A stretch of DNA of 64,000 nt, taken from the NCBI RefSeq assembly GCF_015234515.1, contig NZ_JADGMY010000017.1, forward strand, positions 20,826 to 84,825. Reading direction: 5' to 3'. The notes below the pieces were generated by a model that saw only the letters and a program-made list of their open reading frames with translations, made no database searches and was not told the origin of the DNA. Source of the DNA: Cellulomonas sp. GTDB lineage: Bacteria; Actinomycetota; Actinomycetes; Actinomycetales; Cellulomonadaceae. Below, piece by piece: positions 37,559 through 46,331 of this stretch; position 1 is the stretch's first letter; each line of letters starts with the position of its first letter. The position numbers and the translations under genes are program-made.

Positions 37559-38182
37559 TCAGGCGGTCTTGGTGGCGAGGTAGGTCTGGACGCCCTTGGC
37601 CATGGCGGGCTGATGCTCGCGCATGATCTGCTGCAGGATCGGGCCCCGCGGCGAGGTGTGGTCGTACTCGAACTCTCCCGCCAGGGAGTACCAGGTGGTG
37701 GGGACGGCGCCGGCCTGGATCATGCGCTGCACGGCGGTGTCGTGCGTCTCACGGGTGAGGCTGCCGGATGCGTCGACGATCAGATTCACCTCGTAGTCCA
37801 GGCGGAGCGCTCCGAGCACGCTCTGCAGCACGCAGCCTTCGGTGGACACGCCGGCGATCGCGAGCTTGCGGCGGCCGGTCGCGGCCACGGCCTCGGCGAA
37901 GGCCGCGTCGTCGAAGGCGTTGGTCGCGCCGGGGCGTTCGATGACGGGGTGGTCGCCGAGGACGTCTGTCAGCTCGGGGTAGAGCGGGCCGGAGGGCTTG
38001 CCCTTGACGCCGTTGGTGACGACCAGCCCACTACCGAACAGCAGAGCGGTCTTGGCGAGTCCGACGGTGTTGTTGATGTGGGTGCCCAGGTCGTGGGACC
38101 GGAGCAGGTTCGCGAACCCGACCGCGTGGTCGATCATCACGATCGTCGTGCTCTCCGGGGTCAGGGGCTCGGGAACGGTCAT
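37559..38182 (-). CDS. Isochorismatase-family cysteine hydrolase
   Basis: A 207-residue YcaC-like hydrolase. The putative triad is Asp in VMIDHAVGF, Lys in NGVKGKPSG and Cys in GVSTEGCVLQSV, with the non-proline cis-type loop before Cys. Substrate unknown; family members hydrolyse amides, isochorismate or similar. ATG 38182 follows GAGGAGGCACCC. It is divergent from an HxlR regulator, a common pairing in which the regulator controls the hydrolase. Confidence 0.87.
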   Translation of the reverse strand: MTVPEPLTPESTTIVMIDHAVGFANLLRSHDLGTHINNTVGLAKTALLFGSGLVVTNGVKGKPSGPLYPELTDVLGDHPVIERPGATNAFDDAAFAEAVAATGRRKLAIAGVSTEGCVLQSVLGALRLDYEVNLIVDASGSLTRETHDTAVQRMIQAGAVPTTWYSLAGEFEYDHTSPRGPILQQIMREHQPAMAKGVQTYLATKTA

Positions 38183-38304
38183 GGGTGCCTCCTCGGGCGA
38201 TGGGTGGATGACGCCGCCCGGGTTCGGGACGGCGATGCTGGCGTGGGCTCGTTCTGGGTGATCCGTGTCCCCGGCGACGCCGGGGGCACAGGTATGGCGA
38301 CGTC

Positions 38305-38347
38305 CTATGGATTCAGTAGGAACTATGGAAACCATAGGGGCTATGAT
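38305..38347. promoter_or_regulatory. CTATGG operator array and hxlR -10 element
   Basis: CTATGG occurs at 38305 and 38323, its complement CCATAG at 38332, and CTATGA at 38341. The middle pair forms a perfect dyad CTATGG-AAA-CCATAG (38323-38337). The steps of 18 bases place the copies on similar helix faces. TATGAT at 38342-38347 is a good -10 hexamer seven bases before the regulator ATG, implying a leaderless mRNA. Likely autoregulation and control of the divergent hydrolase. Confidence 0.55.
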
Positions 38348-38353
38348 CGTCGT

Positions 38354-38707
38354 ATGGCAAACGAGGCGCGCGCAGGCGAGGTGGAGGAGCGCGATGTCGC
38401 GTTCGGGCACTGCCGCAGCTACCATGCCGCGATCGAGCTCATCGGCCGGAGGTGGAACGGTGTGATCCTCCAGCGGCTGCTCGGCGGCCCGTTGCGGTTC
38501 TCCGAGATCCGCCGCGACATCCCGCGGCTGACCGACGCGATGCTCTCCCAGAGGCTCCGCGAGCTCGAGGACGCGGGGATCGTGGAACGGGCGGTCACCG
38601 ACGACCGGCCAGTCCAGATCACGTACGGACTCACGCCGGTCGGCCAGCGACTCTCGCCTGTGCTGAACGCGGTCGCCGAGTGGAGTGACGAATGGGCACG
38701 ACGCTGA
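38354..38707 (+). CDS. HxlR-family transcriptional regulator
   Basis: A 117-residue winged-helix protein with the HxlR pattern: CRSYHAAIELIGRRWNGVIL, LRFSEIRRDIPRLTDAMLSQ (recognition region) and RELEDAGIVERAVTDDRPVQ. The usual single Cys near the N-terminus (HCRSYH), a redox or electrophile sensor in some relatives, is present. ATG 38354 sits at the predicted transcription start. Its operators are probably the CTATGG repeats upstream. Confidence 0.9.
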   Translation: MANEARAGEVEERDVAFGHCRSYHAAIELIGRRWNGVILQRLLGGPLRFSEIRRDIPRLTDAMLSQRLRELEDAGIVERAVTDDRPVQITYGLTPVGQRLSPVLNAVAEWSDEWARR

Positions 38708-39529
38708 CGGACCCCGTGGGGCTCTCGCATCACTGAGTGCGCGGTGGAGTGCACGGCTCCGCGTGGCCGCGGGCTACTCGTCACGAGGGGTGCGTCGGGG
38801 CCGGGAAGCGCGGCGCGCCCTGGACGGCGCCAAGCGCGAGAGCCCGCCGCGCGCGGCCGAGTGCTGGGCGAGGATCAGGCGGCAGCGAGACGCGTCGCGG
38901 TGTGCACCAGGCCGGTGACGCCTGGAGACCTGCTCTGCGGCGGCCAGGCGATGACGGTGGTGACCGGCGGCGCGTCAGGGAGCGGGACGACGGCCAGTCC
39001 GGCGCGCAGGTTCGCGCTGACCGACTGGGGTAGCACGATTGCCGTGCGGCCGAGCCGCACCAGCTGCGGCACCTGGGTCAGGTCGCGCAGCTCGGGGCCG
39101 GGTCCGTGAGGGTAGGTGCCGTCGAGCTGCGGCCACCGAGGGGGTGGCAGGTCGGGGAGCGAGGTCGCTTCAGCGACGGTCATCGAGGGCAGGCTGCTCG
39201 TCGGGTGGACGGCGGGCAGGATCGGTTCGACCTCACCGCGGCGTCCGAGGCCGGCAAGACGTGGTGACGTACGCGTCGGGGGAGTCGACAACGTTCGCGT
39301 ACGACGAGCGGGGCAACCTGCTGTCCGGCCGGCTCGTAGGGCGCGACGTGGGCACGACGAGCGGCGCGCGGGCCGTAGTCCGCGTCCGCGGACTCCCACC
39401 CATCGCACTCGCGTGAACCGTTGCCACCTGACGACCTGACCATTGGATCCATCCATATCCATTGGTAACAGGGCCGGGGGCCGGGGGCCGGGGGAGGGGC
39501 GCCCTCGCCGGCGCGCGGTGCGATCGCCG
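38708..39529. other. Region of gene remnants without an intact gene
   Basis: About 820 bases that hold no complete gene. Recognisable debris: the 3' end of a LysR-type regulator (38875-39230, minus strand), a 33-base catalase-like piece (39226-39258, plus strand) and a YD-repeat-like stretch (39261-39335, plus strand). 38708-38874 and 39340-39529 show nothing I can support; an A/T-rich spot with two CCATTGG copies lies at 39440-39466. Confidence 0.6.
38875..39230 (-). pseudogene. Truncated LysR-type regulator (C-terminal part only)
   Basis: About 118 codons matching the end of the LysR effector domain: PILPAVHPTSSLP, DGTYPHGPGPELRDLTQ, LVRLGRTAIVLPQSVSANLR and TTVIAWPPQSRSPGV. The DNA-binding domain and first half of the effector domain are missing; upstream of 39230 the frame turns into unrelated sequence. 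The stop at 38875 is the natural C-terminus. Confidence 0.65.
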
Positions 39530-40162
39530 TCAGACGGCCGCGGGCCCGCCGTCCTCGGGAGCTGCGCCGACCTCCACCTCGTCGGCGTCGGGCGTCGGGC
39601 GGGTGGTGGGCGGACCGCTGAGGCCGCGCGGCGGGGCGCCGAGCCGGGAGGTCATGTGCCCGCCGAGGTAGCCACCCGCGCCCACGAGCCCCGTGGCGGC
39701 GAGCGACGCGGCGACACCCCAGGTGTGCGCACCGCGCCGACGCAGCACCCAGGAGGCGGTGAAGAGCCCGAGCCCGACGGAGTTCAGGGCGGCGTGGGCC
39801 GATCCGACCCGCCGGGTTCGCCTGCCCGACACGGCCCAGTCCGCGAGGCCGGTGAGAGCCGTCGGCAGCGCGGCCAGGATGCCCATCCCGATGAGGCGCT
39901 CGGAGTGCGGGCGTGCCGACGGGCCGCCGGTGACGTCGAGCACCACCGCGCTGGACCACAGCCCGATGGGGACGTCGGTCAGGACGGGGTGGAGCGCGTG
40001 ACCCAGGGGGCGTCCGTGCAGCAGGGCCGCGACGTCCGGCCGGCGGGCGAGCAGGTCGGCCACGACGGGCCGCACGCGCTCGATGACGGGGTCGAGGGCA
40101 GGGCTGTCCTCGAGGGACCGGACTGCTCGGAGGGCTGCGGACCGGTCGTCCGTGCGGGTCAT
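39530..40162 (-). CDS. DUF2231-type membrane protein
   Basis: A 210-residue membrane protein with the DUF2231-like opening RPLGHALHPVLTDVPIGLW followed by three or four helices (LIGMGILAALPTALTGLADW, VGLGLFTASWVLRR, AATGLVGAGGYLGGHM). The tail is Pro/Glu-rich. ATG 40162 has AGGAGG upstream. Members often occur near redox or Rieske-type genes; here it is divergent from sdhCAB. Function unknown. Confidence 0.85.
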   Translation of the reverse strand: MTRTDDRSAALRAVRSLEDSPALDPVIERVRPVVADLLARRPDVAALLHGRPLGHALHPVLTDVPIGLWSSAVVLDVTGGPSARPHSERLIGMGILAALPTALTGLADWAVSGRRTRRVGSAHAALNSVGLGLFTASWVLRRRGAHTWGVAASLAATGLVGAGGYLGGHMTSRLGAPPRGLSGPPTTRPTPDADEVEVGAAPEDGGPAAV

Positions 40163-40459
40163 CGGGGCCTCCTGTCGGCGACGGGTGTGGACGTCGTCGA
40201 GCGTCTCACGGGCACCGGGAGCCCGCAGGTCAGCGAACCGGCCGAACGTCGGAGCGTGCAGATAACGGAACCTAGCGCCGGGACCGGCACAGCAACAGCG
40301 AAAAAGCTCTGCCCTGACGGGCCGGGGAGAGGCAAGGCCCGGGAGCGACGTGCGCACGCGGGACTCCGGTCCCACCTGGGGCGTCGTCGGTGGTGGAAGT
40401 GTCGAGGAGCTGGACGTCGCGTTCCCCGCGGCGCCGGTCGACACGGAGGTCAAGCAGCG
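40163..40459. other. Divergent spacer before sdhCAB
   Basis: No gene seen in these 297 bases. They should contain promoters for the DUF2231 gene and for sdhCAB; no hexamers stood out by eye. CTATGG-like or CRP-like boxes were not found. Confidence 0.4.
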
Positions 40460-41206
40460 GTGGCAGTCCCGACCAGCACGCGCCCCGAACCGGACCGCCT
40501 TCCGGCGGTCGCGCGACCCGCGACGAGCCCGCCACCACGCCCTGCGACCTGGGCGCTCAAGGCCGTCATGGCCGTCACGGGAAGCGTGCTGGTCGTCTTC
40601 GCGGTCGTGCACCTCGTCGGGAACCTCAAGATCTTCCTCGGCCCCGAGCATCTCGACGGGTACGCCCACTGGCTGCACGAGGACCTGCTGGCACCCCTCG
40701 TGCCGCACGGGTGGTTCATCTGGATCTTCCGCGTCGTCATGCTCACGGCTCTGGTCGCCCACGTGTGGGCGGGGGTGGTGCTCCGGCGCCGCGCGCGGCT
40801 CGCCCGGGGGCCCCACCGCCGGCAGGGGATGCGCGGGCTGCGCAGCTTCCAGGCGCGCAGCATGCTCGTCACCGGCACGGTCCTGCTGCTCTTCGTCGTC
40901 TTCCACGTCCTGGACATCACGACCGGCACCAGACCGGCCGCGACGGACGAGTTCGTGGCCGGGCAGGCGTACGACAACATCGTCAGCTCGTTCCAGAGGC
41001 CTGCGGTCGCGGCGTTCTACATCCTCGCGATCGGCACCCTGACGCTGCACCTCGCGCACGGTCTGTGGAGCGTGGTCAACGACCTGGGCGCCACCGGCCG
41101 CCGGCTGCGCGCCACCGGCGCGGCGGTCGCCGGCATCGTCGGGCTCCTGATCCTCGTGGGCAACCTGATCATCCCCATCGCCGTGCTGACGGGAGTCGTG
41201 GCATGA
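40460..41206 (+). CDS. sdhC: Succinate dehydrogenase cytochrome b subunit (type B)
   Basis: Single membrane anchor of a three-subunit succinate:quinone oxidoreductase. About 248 residues with five helices (MAVTGSVLVVFAVVHLVGNL, MLVTGTVLLLFVVFHVLDI and others) and histidines placed for two hemes (HLVGN, HVWAG, FHVLD, LHLAHGLW). GTG 40460 has GGAGG ten bases upstream. sdhA overlaps it as ATGA. The type-B architecture implies menaquinone use (family knowledge). Confidence 0.9.
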   Translation: MAVPTSTRPEPDRLPAVARPATSPPPRPATWALKAVMAVTGSVLVVFAVVHLVGNLKIFLGPEHLDGYAHWLHEDLLAPLVPHGWFIWIFRVVMLTALVAHVWAGVVLRRRARLARGPHRRQGMRGLRSFQARSMLVTGTVLLLFVVFHVLDITTGTRPAATDEFVAGQAYDNIVSSFQRPAVAAFYILAIGTLTLHLAHGLWSVVNDLGATGRRLRATGAAVAGIVGLLILVGNLIIPIAVLTGVVA

Positions 41207-43209
41207 CCGACGCCACCCGGCCGGACCCGACCCAGAGGGAGACGACGCCCGTGCTCGCACCCGAGGCGGTACGCACCGTCGGCAGCCCGCTGGACGGCAA
41301 GGTCCCCGACGTGCCCGCCGAGCAGGCGTGGGACGACCGGCGGCTGCACTACGACCTGGTCGCGCCGGCCAACCGCCGCAAGTTCACCGTGATCGTCGTC
41401 GGGACCGGCCTTGCCGGGGCCGGCGCCGCGGCCGCGCTCGGCGAGCTGGGCTACCAGGTGGAGTGCTTCACCATCCACGACGCCCCGCGTCGTGCGCACT
41501 CGGTCGCAGCCCAGGGCGGCATCAACGCCGCACGGGCGCGCAAGGTCGACAACGACTCCGTCCACCGGTTCGTCAAGGACACCGTCAAGGGCGGGGACTT
41601 CCGTGGCCGCGAGGCCGACGCCTACCGGCTCGGTCAGGAGTCGGTGCGCGTCATCGACCACATGAACGCGATCGGTGCGCCGTTCGCGCGCGAGTACGGC
41701 GGCGAGCTGGCCACCCGGTCCTTCGGCGGTGTGCAGGTCTCGCGCACCTACTACACGCGCGGCCAGACCGGTCAGCAGCTGCAGGTCGCCGGGGCGAACG
41801 CGCTGCTGCGGCAGGTGGCCCGTGGCTCGGTCACGCTGCACACGCGCCAGGAGATGCTCGACCTCGTCGTCGCGGACGGCCGGGCGCAGGGCATCGTCGT
41901 GCGCGACCTGGTCACGGGGAAGGTCCGTGCGGTCACCGCGCACGCCGTCGTCCTGGCGACAGGCGGCTACGGGAACATCTACTGCAAGTCGACGCTCGCC
42001 AAGAACTCGAACGCGACGGCCGCCTGGCGCGCCCACAAGCGGGGCGCCCACTTCGCCAACCCGTCGTTCATCCAGTTCCACCCCACGGCGCTGCCGCTGA
42101 TGAGCGAGTGGCAGTCCAAGACGATCCTCATGTCGGAGTCCCTGCGCAACGACGGCCGGATCTGGGTCCCGGTGCGCGCCGACGACGACCGGGCGCCGAC
42201 CGACATCCCCGAGGACGAGCGGGACTACTACCTCGAGCGCCGGTACCCGACGTACGGCAACCTGACGCCGCGCGACGTCGCGTCGCGGGCCGCCCGCGAG
42301 CGCATCGACGCAGGGTTCGGGGTGGGCCCGCTGAAGAACGCGGTCTACCTGGACTTCGCGGACGCGGTCGCCCGGCTGGGGCGCGCGACGGTGATGTCGC
42401 GGTACTCGAACCTGTTCCACATGTACGAGCAGGCGACGGGGGACGACCCGCTGCGTACCCCCATGCGCATCGCACCGGGCGCGCACTTCGCCATGGGCGG
42501 GCTGTGGTCCGACTACGACCTGATGACGTCGGTCCCCGGGCTGTTCGTCGGGGGAGAGGTCGGCTGGGGCTACCACGGGGCCAACCGTCTGGGCGCCAAC
42601 TCCCTGCTCTCGGCGTGCGTCGACGGGTGGTTCACCCTGCCGTACGCGGTGCCCGGGTACCTGGCTCCGCTGCTGGGCACGGCCCCGTTGGCGCCGGACG
42701 ACGACGCCGTGCTCGACGCGGTCGAGGCGGTCGAGGCGCGGACGCAGCGGCTCCTGAAGAACGAGGGCACCCAGGGCCCCGACCGGTTCCACCGCCGGCT
42801 CGGAGAGATCCTCTACCGCTGCGCCGGCGTGAGCCGCACGCCGGAGGGCCTCGCGCAGGGCATCACGGAGATCCGTGCGCTGCGCGAGGAGTTCTGGCGC
42901 GACGTGCGCGTCCTGGGGGAGGGGACGGCCCTCAACCAGGAGCTCGAGCGCGCGGGCCGCGTCGCGGACTACCTCGAGATGGCCGAGCTGCTGTGCGTCG
43001 ACGGGCTCGACCGGGACGAGAGCTGCGGCGCGCACTTCCGCGCCGACCACCAGACACCCGACGGCGAGGCGCTGCGCGACGACGCGGCGTGGTGCCGCGT
43101 CTCGGCGTGGGAGTCACCGGCTCCTGACGCCACCGACGGACGGTTCGTCCGGCACGACGAACCGCTCACGTTCCAGGCCGTGCCGCTGCAGACGAGGAAC
43201 TACGCGTGA
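41203..43209 (+). CDS. sdhA: Succinate dehydrogenase flavoprotein subunit
   Basis: Catalytic subunit oxidising succinate to fumarate (or the reverse). It has the FAD loop VVGTGLAGAGAAAALGELG, the covalent-FAD histidine in RAHSVAAQGGINAAR, QFHPTALPL and a large capping domain. The length is 668 residues, fitting the non-classical type B enzyme. It overlaps both neighbours (ATGA with sdhC, GTGA with sdhB), so subunit synthesis is coupled. Confidence 0.96.
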   Translation: MTDATRPDPTQRETTPVLAPEAVRTVGSPLDGKVPDVPAEQAWDDRRLHYDLVAPANRRKFTVIVVGTGLAGAGAAAALGELGYQVECFTIHDAPRRAHSVAAQGGINAARARKVDNDSVHRFVKDTVKGGDFRGREADAYRLGQESVRVIDHMNAIGAPFAREYGGELATRSFGGVQVSRTYYTRGQTGQQLQVAGANALLRQVARGSVTLHTRQEMLDLVVADGRAQGIVVRDLVTGKVRAVTAHAVVLATGGYGNIYCKSTLAKNSNATAAWRAHKRGAHFANPSFIQFHPTALPLMSEWQSKTILMSESLRNDGRIWVPVRADDDRAPTDIPEDERDYYLERRYPTYGNLTPRDVASRAARERIDAGFGVGPLKNAVYLDFADAVARLGRATVMSRYSNLFHMYEQATGDDPLRTPMRIAPGAHFAMGGLWSDYDLMTSVPGLFVGGEVGWGYHGANRLGANSLLSACVDGWFTLPYAVPGYLAPLLGTAPLAPDDDAVLDAVEAVEARTQRLLKNEGTQGPDRFHRRLGEILYRCAGVSRTPEGLAQGITEIRALREEFWRDVRVLGEGTALNQELERAGRVADYLEMAELLCVDGLDRDESCGAHFRADHQTPDGEALRDDAAWCRVSAWESPAPDATDGRFVRHDEPLTFQAVPLQTRNYA

Positions 43210-43955
43210 AGCTCACCCTTGACGTCTGGCGTCAGCCCGACGCCGCATCGCCCGGCGCGTTCGAGTCGTACGTCGTCACCGACGCGACGGCGGAGATGAC
43301 CCTGCTGGAGCTGCTGGACCGGCTCAACGACCAGCTGGTCGAGGAGGGCCGGGAGCCCGTCGCGTTCGAGTCCGACTGCCGCGAGGGCATCTGCGGGTGC
43401 TGCGGCGTGAACGTCGACGGGCGCCCTCACGGCCCCGAGGCGAACACCCCGTCGTGCGAGCAGCACGTGCGGTCGTTCGCCGACGGCGACCACATCGTCC
43501 TCGAACCGCTGCGCTCGGCGGCGTTCCCCGTGGTCAAGGACCTCGTGGTGGACCGCTCGGCGCTCGACCGCGTCATCCAGGCCGGTGGGCATGTGGCCGT
43601 GGACGCCGGTACCGCGCCCGACGCCGACACGACCCGCATCGACCACGAGACCGCCGAGATGGCACTCGACTTCGCTGCCTGCATCGGCTGCGGCGCGTGC
43701 GTGGCGGCGTGCCCCAACGGGTCGGCGTCGCTGTTCACCGGCGCCAAGCTGACCCACCTGGCCACCCTGCCGCAGACGCAGGCGGAGCGGGGACGTCGGG
43801 CCGTGGCGATGGTCGACCAGATGGAGCACGACTTCGGGCCGTGCTCGACGTACGGCGAGTGCGCCCTGGTCTGCCCGGCCGGCATCCCGCTGACGGCCAT
43901 CGCGGCCGTGGGCAAGGAACGGATGCGGGCGTTCCTGCGGGGTCGCGCGCGCTGA
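43206..43955 (+). CDS. sdhB: Succinate dehydrogenase iron-sulfur subunit
   Basis: Electron-transfer subunit with three iron-sulfur clusters: [2Fe-2S] ligands in CREGICGCCGVNVDG plus a later Cys (TPSCEQHV), then CIGCGACVAACPNG and CSTYGECALVCPAGIPL. The length is 249 residues. GTG 43206 overlaps the sdhA stop. It completes the sdhCAB operon. Confidence 0.96.
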   Translation: MKLTLDVWRQPDAASPGAFESYVVTDATAEMTLLELLDRLNDQLVEEGREPVAFESDCREGICGCCGVNVDGRPHGPEANTPSCEQHVRSFADGDHIVLEPLRSAAFPVVKDLVVDRSALDRVIQAGGHVAVDAGTAPDADTTRIDHETAEMALDFAACIGCGACVAACPNGSASLFTGAKLTHLATLPQTQAERGRRAVAMVDQMEHDFGPCSTYGECALVCPAGIPLTAIAAVGKERMRAFLRGRAR

Positions 43956-44010
43956 CCTCGCCGCCGGAAAGCACGGGTGAGGGCTGGGACCGGTGCGTTA
44001 GCGTCACGTC

Positions 44011-45306
44011 GTGACCTCGCGCGCCGACCTGCCCGCACCCGCGGTGGGAGGAGCGGTGGCGGGGCTTCCCGACCTCACGCGGTTGCGGCGTCGGACGGTC
44101 GCGGTCCTGGCCACGGCCCAGGTCCTCGGGGGCCTGGCCGCGGGAGCGGTCGTCTCGGTCGGCTCCCCGCTCGCGTACGAGCTGTCGGGCCAGGAGGCGT
44201 GGTCGGGCGTCATGACGACCGCCTCGACGCTCGGGGCGGCGATGGCCTCGCTCGGGTTGGCGCGTCTGGCCGTCGCACGTGGTCGGCGTCGGGCGTTGTC
44301 CACGGGGCTTGCGCTGGCGGCGGCCGGTGCGGCCGGGATCGTGCTCGCCACCGTCCTCGCGTCGTTCCCGCTCCTCGTCACAGGGGCGGTCCTCATCGGG
44401 GTGGGGTCCGCGGTGAACCTGCAGTCGCGGTTCGCCGCGACGGACCTGTCGACGCCGGCGAGCCGCCCGCGGGACCTGTCCCTCGTCGTGTGGGCGAGCA
44501 CGGTCGGTGCGGTCGTGGGACCCAACCTCGTCGGCCTGGACGAGTGGCTGTCGCGCATCTCCGGACTTCCCTCGTCGGCAGGCGTGTTCGTGTTCGCCGG
44601 CGTCGGCATGCTTGCCGCGCTCGTCGTGGTGCAGGTCGGGCTGCGCCCCGACCCGCTCGACGTGGCCGGCCGCGCGGACGGTGCGACCGGCGGGCGCGAG
44701 CAGGTGCCGGTGCGGGTCGCGGCGGCGACCCTGCGACGTCACCCGCCCGCCGCCGGTGCCGTCGTCGGCGTCGTCACCGCGCACGCCGTCATGGTCGCGG
44801 TGATGGCCATGACGCCGCTGCACATGACGGGGCACGGTGCGTCGAGCCCGCTCATCGGCCTGACCGTCAGCGTCCACCTCGCAGCGATGTTCGCACTCTC
44901 CCCGCTCATGGGGATGCTCGCGTCCGTGGCAGGCCCACGCCGCGTCCTCGTCGCAGGGCTCGGCGTGGTCGTCGTGGGTGCGGCGGTGTGCGGCGCGGCC
45001 GGCGGTGCGCACGCGCTCGTGACGGTCGGCCTCACGCTGGTCGGGGCGGGCTGGTCCGCGGCGACGGTCGCGGGGTCGAGCATCCTGGCAGGTGAGGTGC
45101 CGGGTGCGGAACGCGTCGCCATCCAGGGGCTGTCGGACGCGCTGATGCTGTTCGCCGGCGCGGGCGGCGGCCTGCTCGCCGGCGTCGGCCTGGGGCTGAT
45201 CGGGTTCGCGGGCATCGGGGTGACGTCCGCGGCCGTGGCGCTCGGCGGCGCCGTGGCCGTCCTCGTGGTCTCGCGACGCCGGGACACGGCGGCCCGGAGG
45301 GTGTGA
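44011..45306 (+). CDS. Major facilitator superfamily transporter
   Basis: A 431-residue protein with about 12 hydrophobic helices in two halves and a central basic loop (VGLRPDPLDVAGRADGATGG). The MFS A-like motif between helices 2 and 3 is degenerate (LARLAVARGRRRAL). GTG 44011 is 55 bases after sdhB. The substrate is not deducible; efflux or uptake are both possible. Confidence 0.85.
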   Translation: MTSRADLPAPAVGGAVAGLPDLTRLRRRTVAVLATAQVLGGLAAGAVVSVGSPLAYELSGQEAWSGVMTTASTLGAAMASLGLARLAVARGRRRALSTGLALAAAGAAGIVLATVLASFPLLVTGAVLIGVGSAVNLQSRFAATDLSTPASRPRDLSLVVWASTVGAVVGPNLVGLDEWLSRISGLPSSAGVFVFAGVGMLAALVVVQVGLRPDPLDVAGRADGATGGREQVPVRVAAATLRRHPPAAGAVVGVVTAHAVMVAVMAMTPLHMTGHGASSPLIGLTVSVHLAAMFALSPLMGMLASVAGPRRVLVAGLGVVVVGAAVCGAAGGAHALVTVGLTLVGAGWSAATVAGSSILAGEVPGAERVAIQGLSDALMLFAGAGGGLLAGVGLGLIGFAGIGVTSAAVALGGAVAVLVVSRRRDTAARRV

Positions 45307-45402
45307 CGATCCATCCCGCCGCTGGGCGCCGCCCGCGGTGCAGCGTGCGTCACGTCCGCGGCGCCGGCGTGCGGTTCTGCCGTGCGATGCCAAGGTGTCT
45401 CC

Positions 45403-46239
45403 ATGACCACTGCCTCCATCACGCTGAACAACGGCATCCAGATCCCGCAGGTCGGCTTCGGCACCTTCCAGGTCGACCCGGACGACACCCAGCGGACCGT
45501 CGAGGACGCCCTCGCGGCCGGGTACCGCCACATCGACACCGCTGCCGGCTACTACAACGAGGCGGGCGTCGGGGCGGCCGTCCGTGCGTGCGGCCTGCCG
45601 CGGGACGAGGTCTTCGTCACCACGAAGCTGCGCAACGGCGACCACGGCTACGAGCAGGCGCTGCGCGCGTTCGAGGACAGCCGCCGCGAGCTCGGGCTCG
45701 ACGTCGTCGACCTGTACCTCATCCACTGGCCCGTGCCGAGCACGGACCTGTACGTCGAGACGTGGCGCGCGTTCGAGAAGCTGCTCGCCGACGGCGCGGT
45801 GCGTGCGATCGGCGTGTCGAACTTCCTCCCCGACCACCTCGACCGGCTCGTGCGCGAGACGGACGTCGTGCCGGCCGTCAACCAGGTCGAGGTGCACCCG
45901 ACGTTCCAGCAGCGCCCCACGCAGGACGCCTCCACGGGTCACGGCATCGCGGTCGAGGCCTACTCGCCGCTCGGCCGCGGCAAGGACCTGCAGGCCGACG
46001 CGATCACGCAGGTCGCCGAGCGGCTCGGCGTCACGACCGGCCAGGTCGCGCTGCGCTGGCACGTGCAGGCCGGGCGGATCGTCATCCCCAAGTCCGTGAC
46101 GCCCGAGCGCATCCGGTCGAACCTGGACCTGTTCTCGTTCGAGCTCACGGCGCAGGACGTCGCCGCGATCGACGGCCTGGACTCCGACGAGCGCACCGGT
46201 GCCGACCCCGCGACGGCGGCGTTCACGCAGATGCGCTGA
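45403..46239 (+). CDS. Aldo/keto reductase
   Basis: NADPH-dependent aldo/keto reductase of 278 residues, of the 2,5-diketo-gluconate reductase-like group. The tetrad is visible: Asp and Tyr in HIDTAAGYYNEAGVG, Lys in VTTKLRNGDHGY and His in LIHWPVP. The C-terminal cofactor segment IVIPKSVTPERIRSNL is intact. ATG 45403 chosen because it gives the family N-terminus ITLNNGIQIPQVGFG. Substrate unknown. Confidence 0.93.
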   Translation: MTTASITLNNGIQIPQVGFGTFQVDPDDTQRTVEDALAAGYRHIDTAAGYYNEAGVGAAVRACGLPRDEVFVTTKLRNGDHGYEQALRAFEDSRRELGLDVVDLYLIHWPVPSTDLYVETWRAFEKLLADGAVRAIGVSNFLPDHLDRLVRETDVVPAVNQVEVHPTFQQRPTQDASTGHGIAVEAYSPLGRGKDLQADAITQVAERLGVTTGQVALRWHVQAGRIVIPKSVTPERIRSNLDLFSFELTAQDVAAIDGLDSDERTGADPATAAFTQMR

Positions 46240-46274
46240 CGCGCAGCGACAGCGCGGGCGCAGCCCGTCGCCGA

Positions 46275-46313
46275 CGCGCCCCGTCCCGGACCTCACGTCC
46301 GGGGCGGGGCGCG
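46275..46313. terminator. Terminator after the aldo/keto reductase
   Basis: CGCGCCCCG-T-CCCGGAC pairs with GTCCGGG-G-CGGGGCGCG around a CTCAC loop, 16 pairs with one T/G in the middle, 35 bases after the stop. Confidence 0.75.
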
Positions 46314-46331
46314 CGTCTGCACACTGTGAGG

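Noticed and set aside
36515-38353. Long plus-strand open frame leading into the HxlR gene
   Set aside because: It is antisense to the permease and hydrolase genes; only the last 117 codons from ATG 38354 form a recognisable protein.
39440-39466. Two CCATTGG copies in an A/T-rich spot
   Set aside because: Direct repeats with no clear dyad, no intact gene downstream and no family to bind them; could be a dead promoter of the truncated LysR gene.
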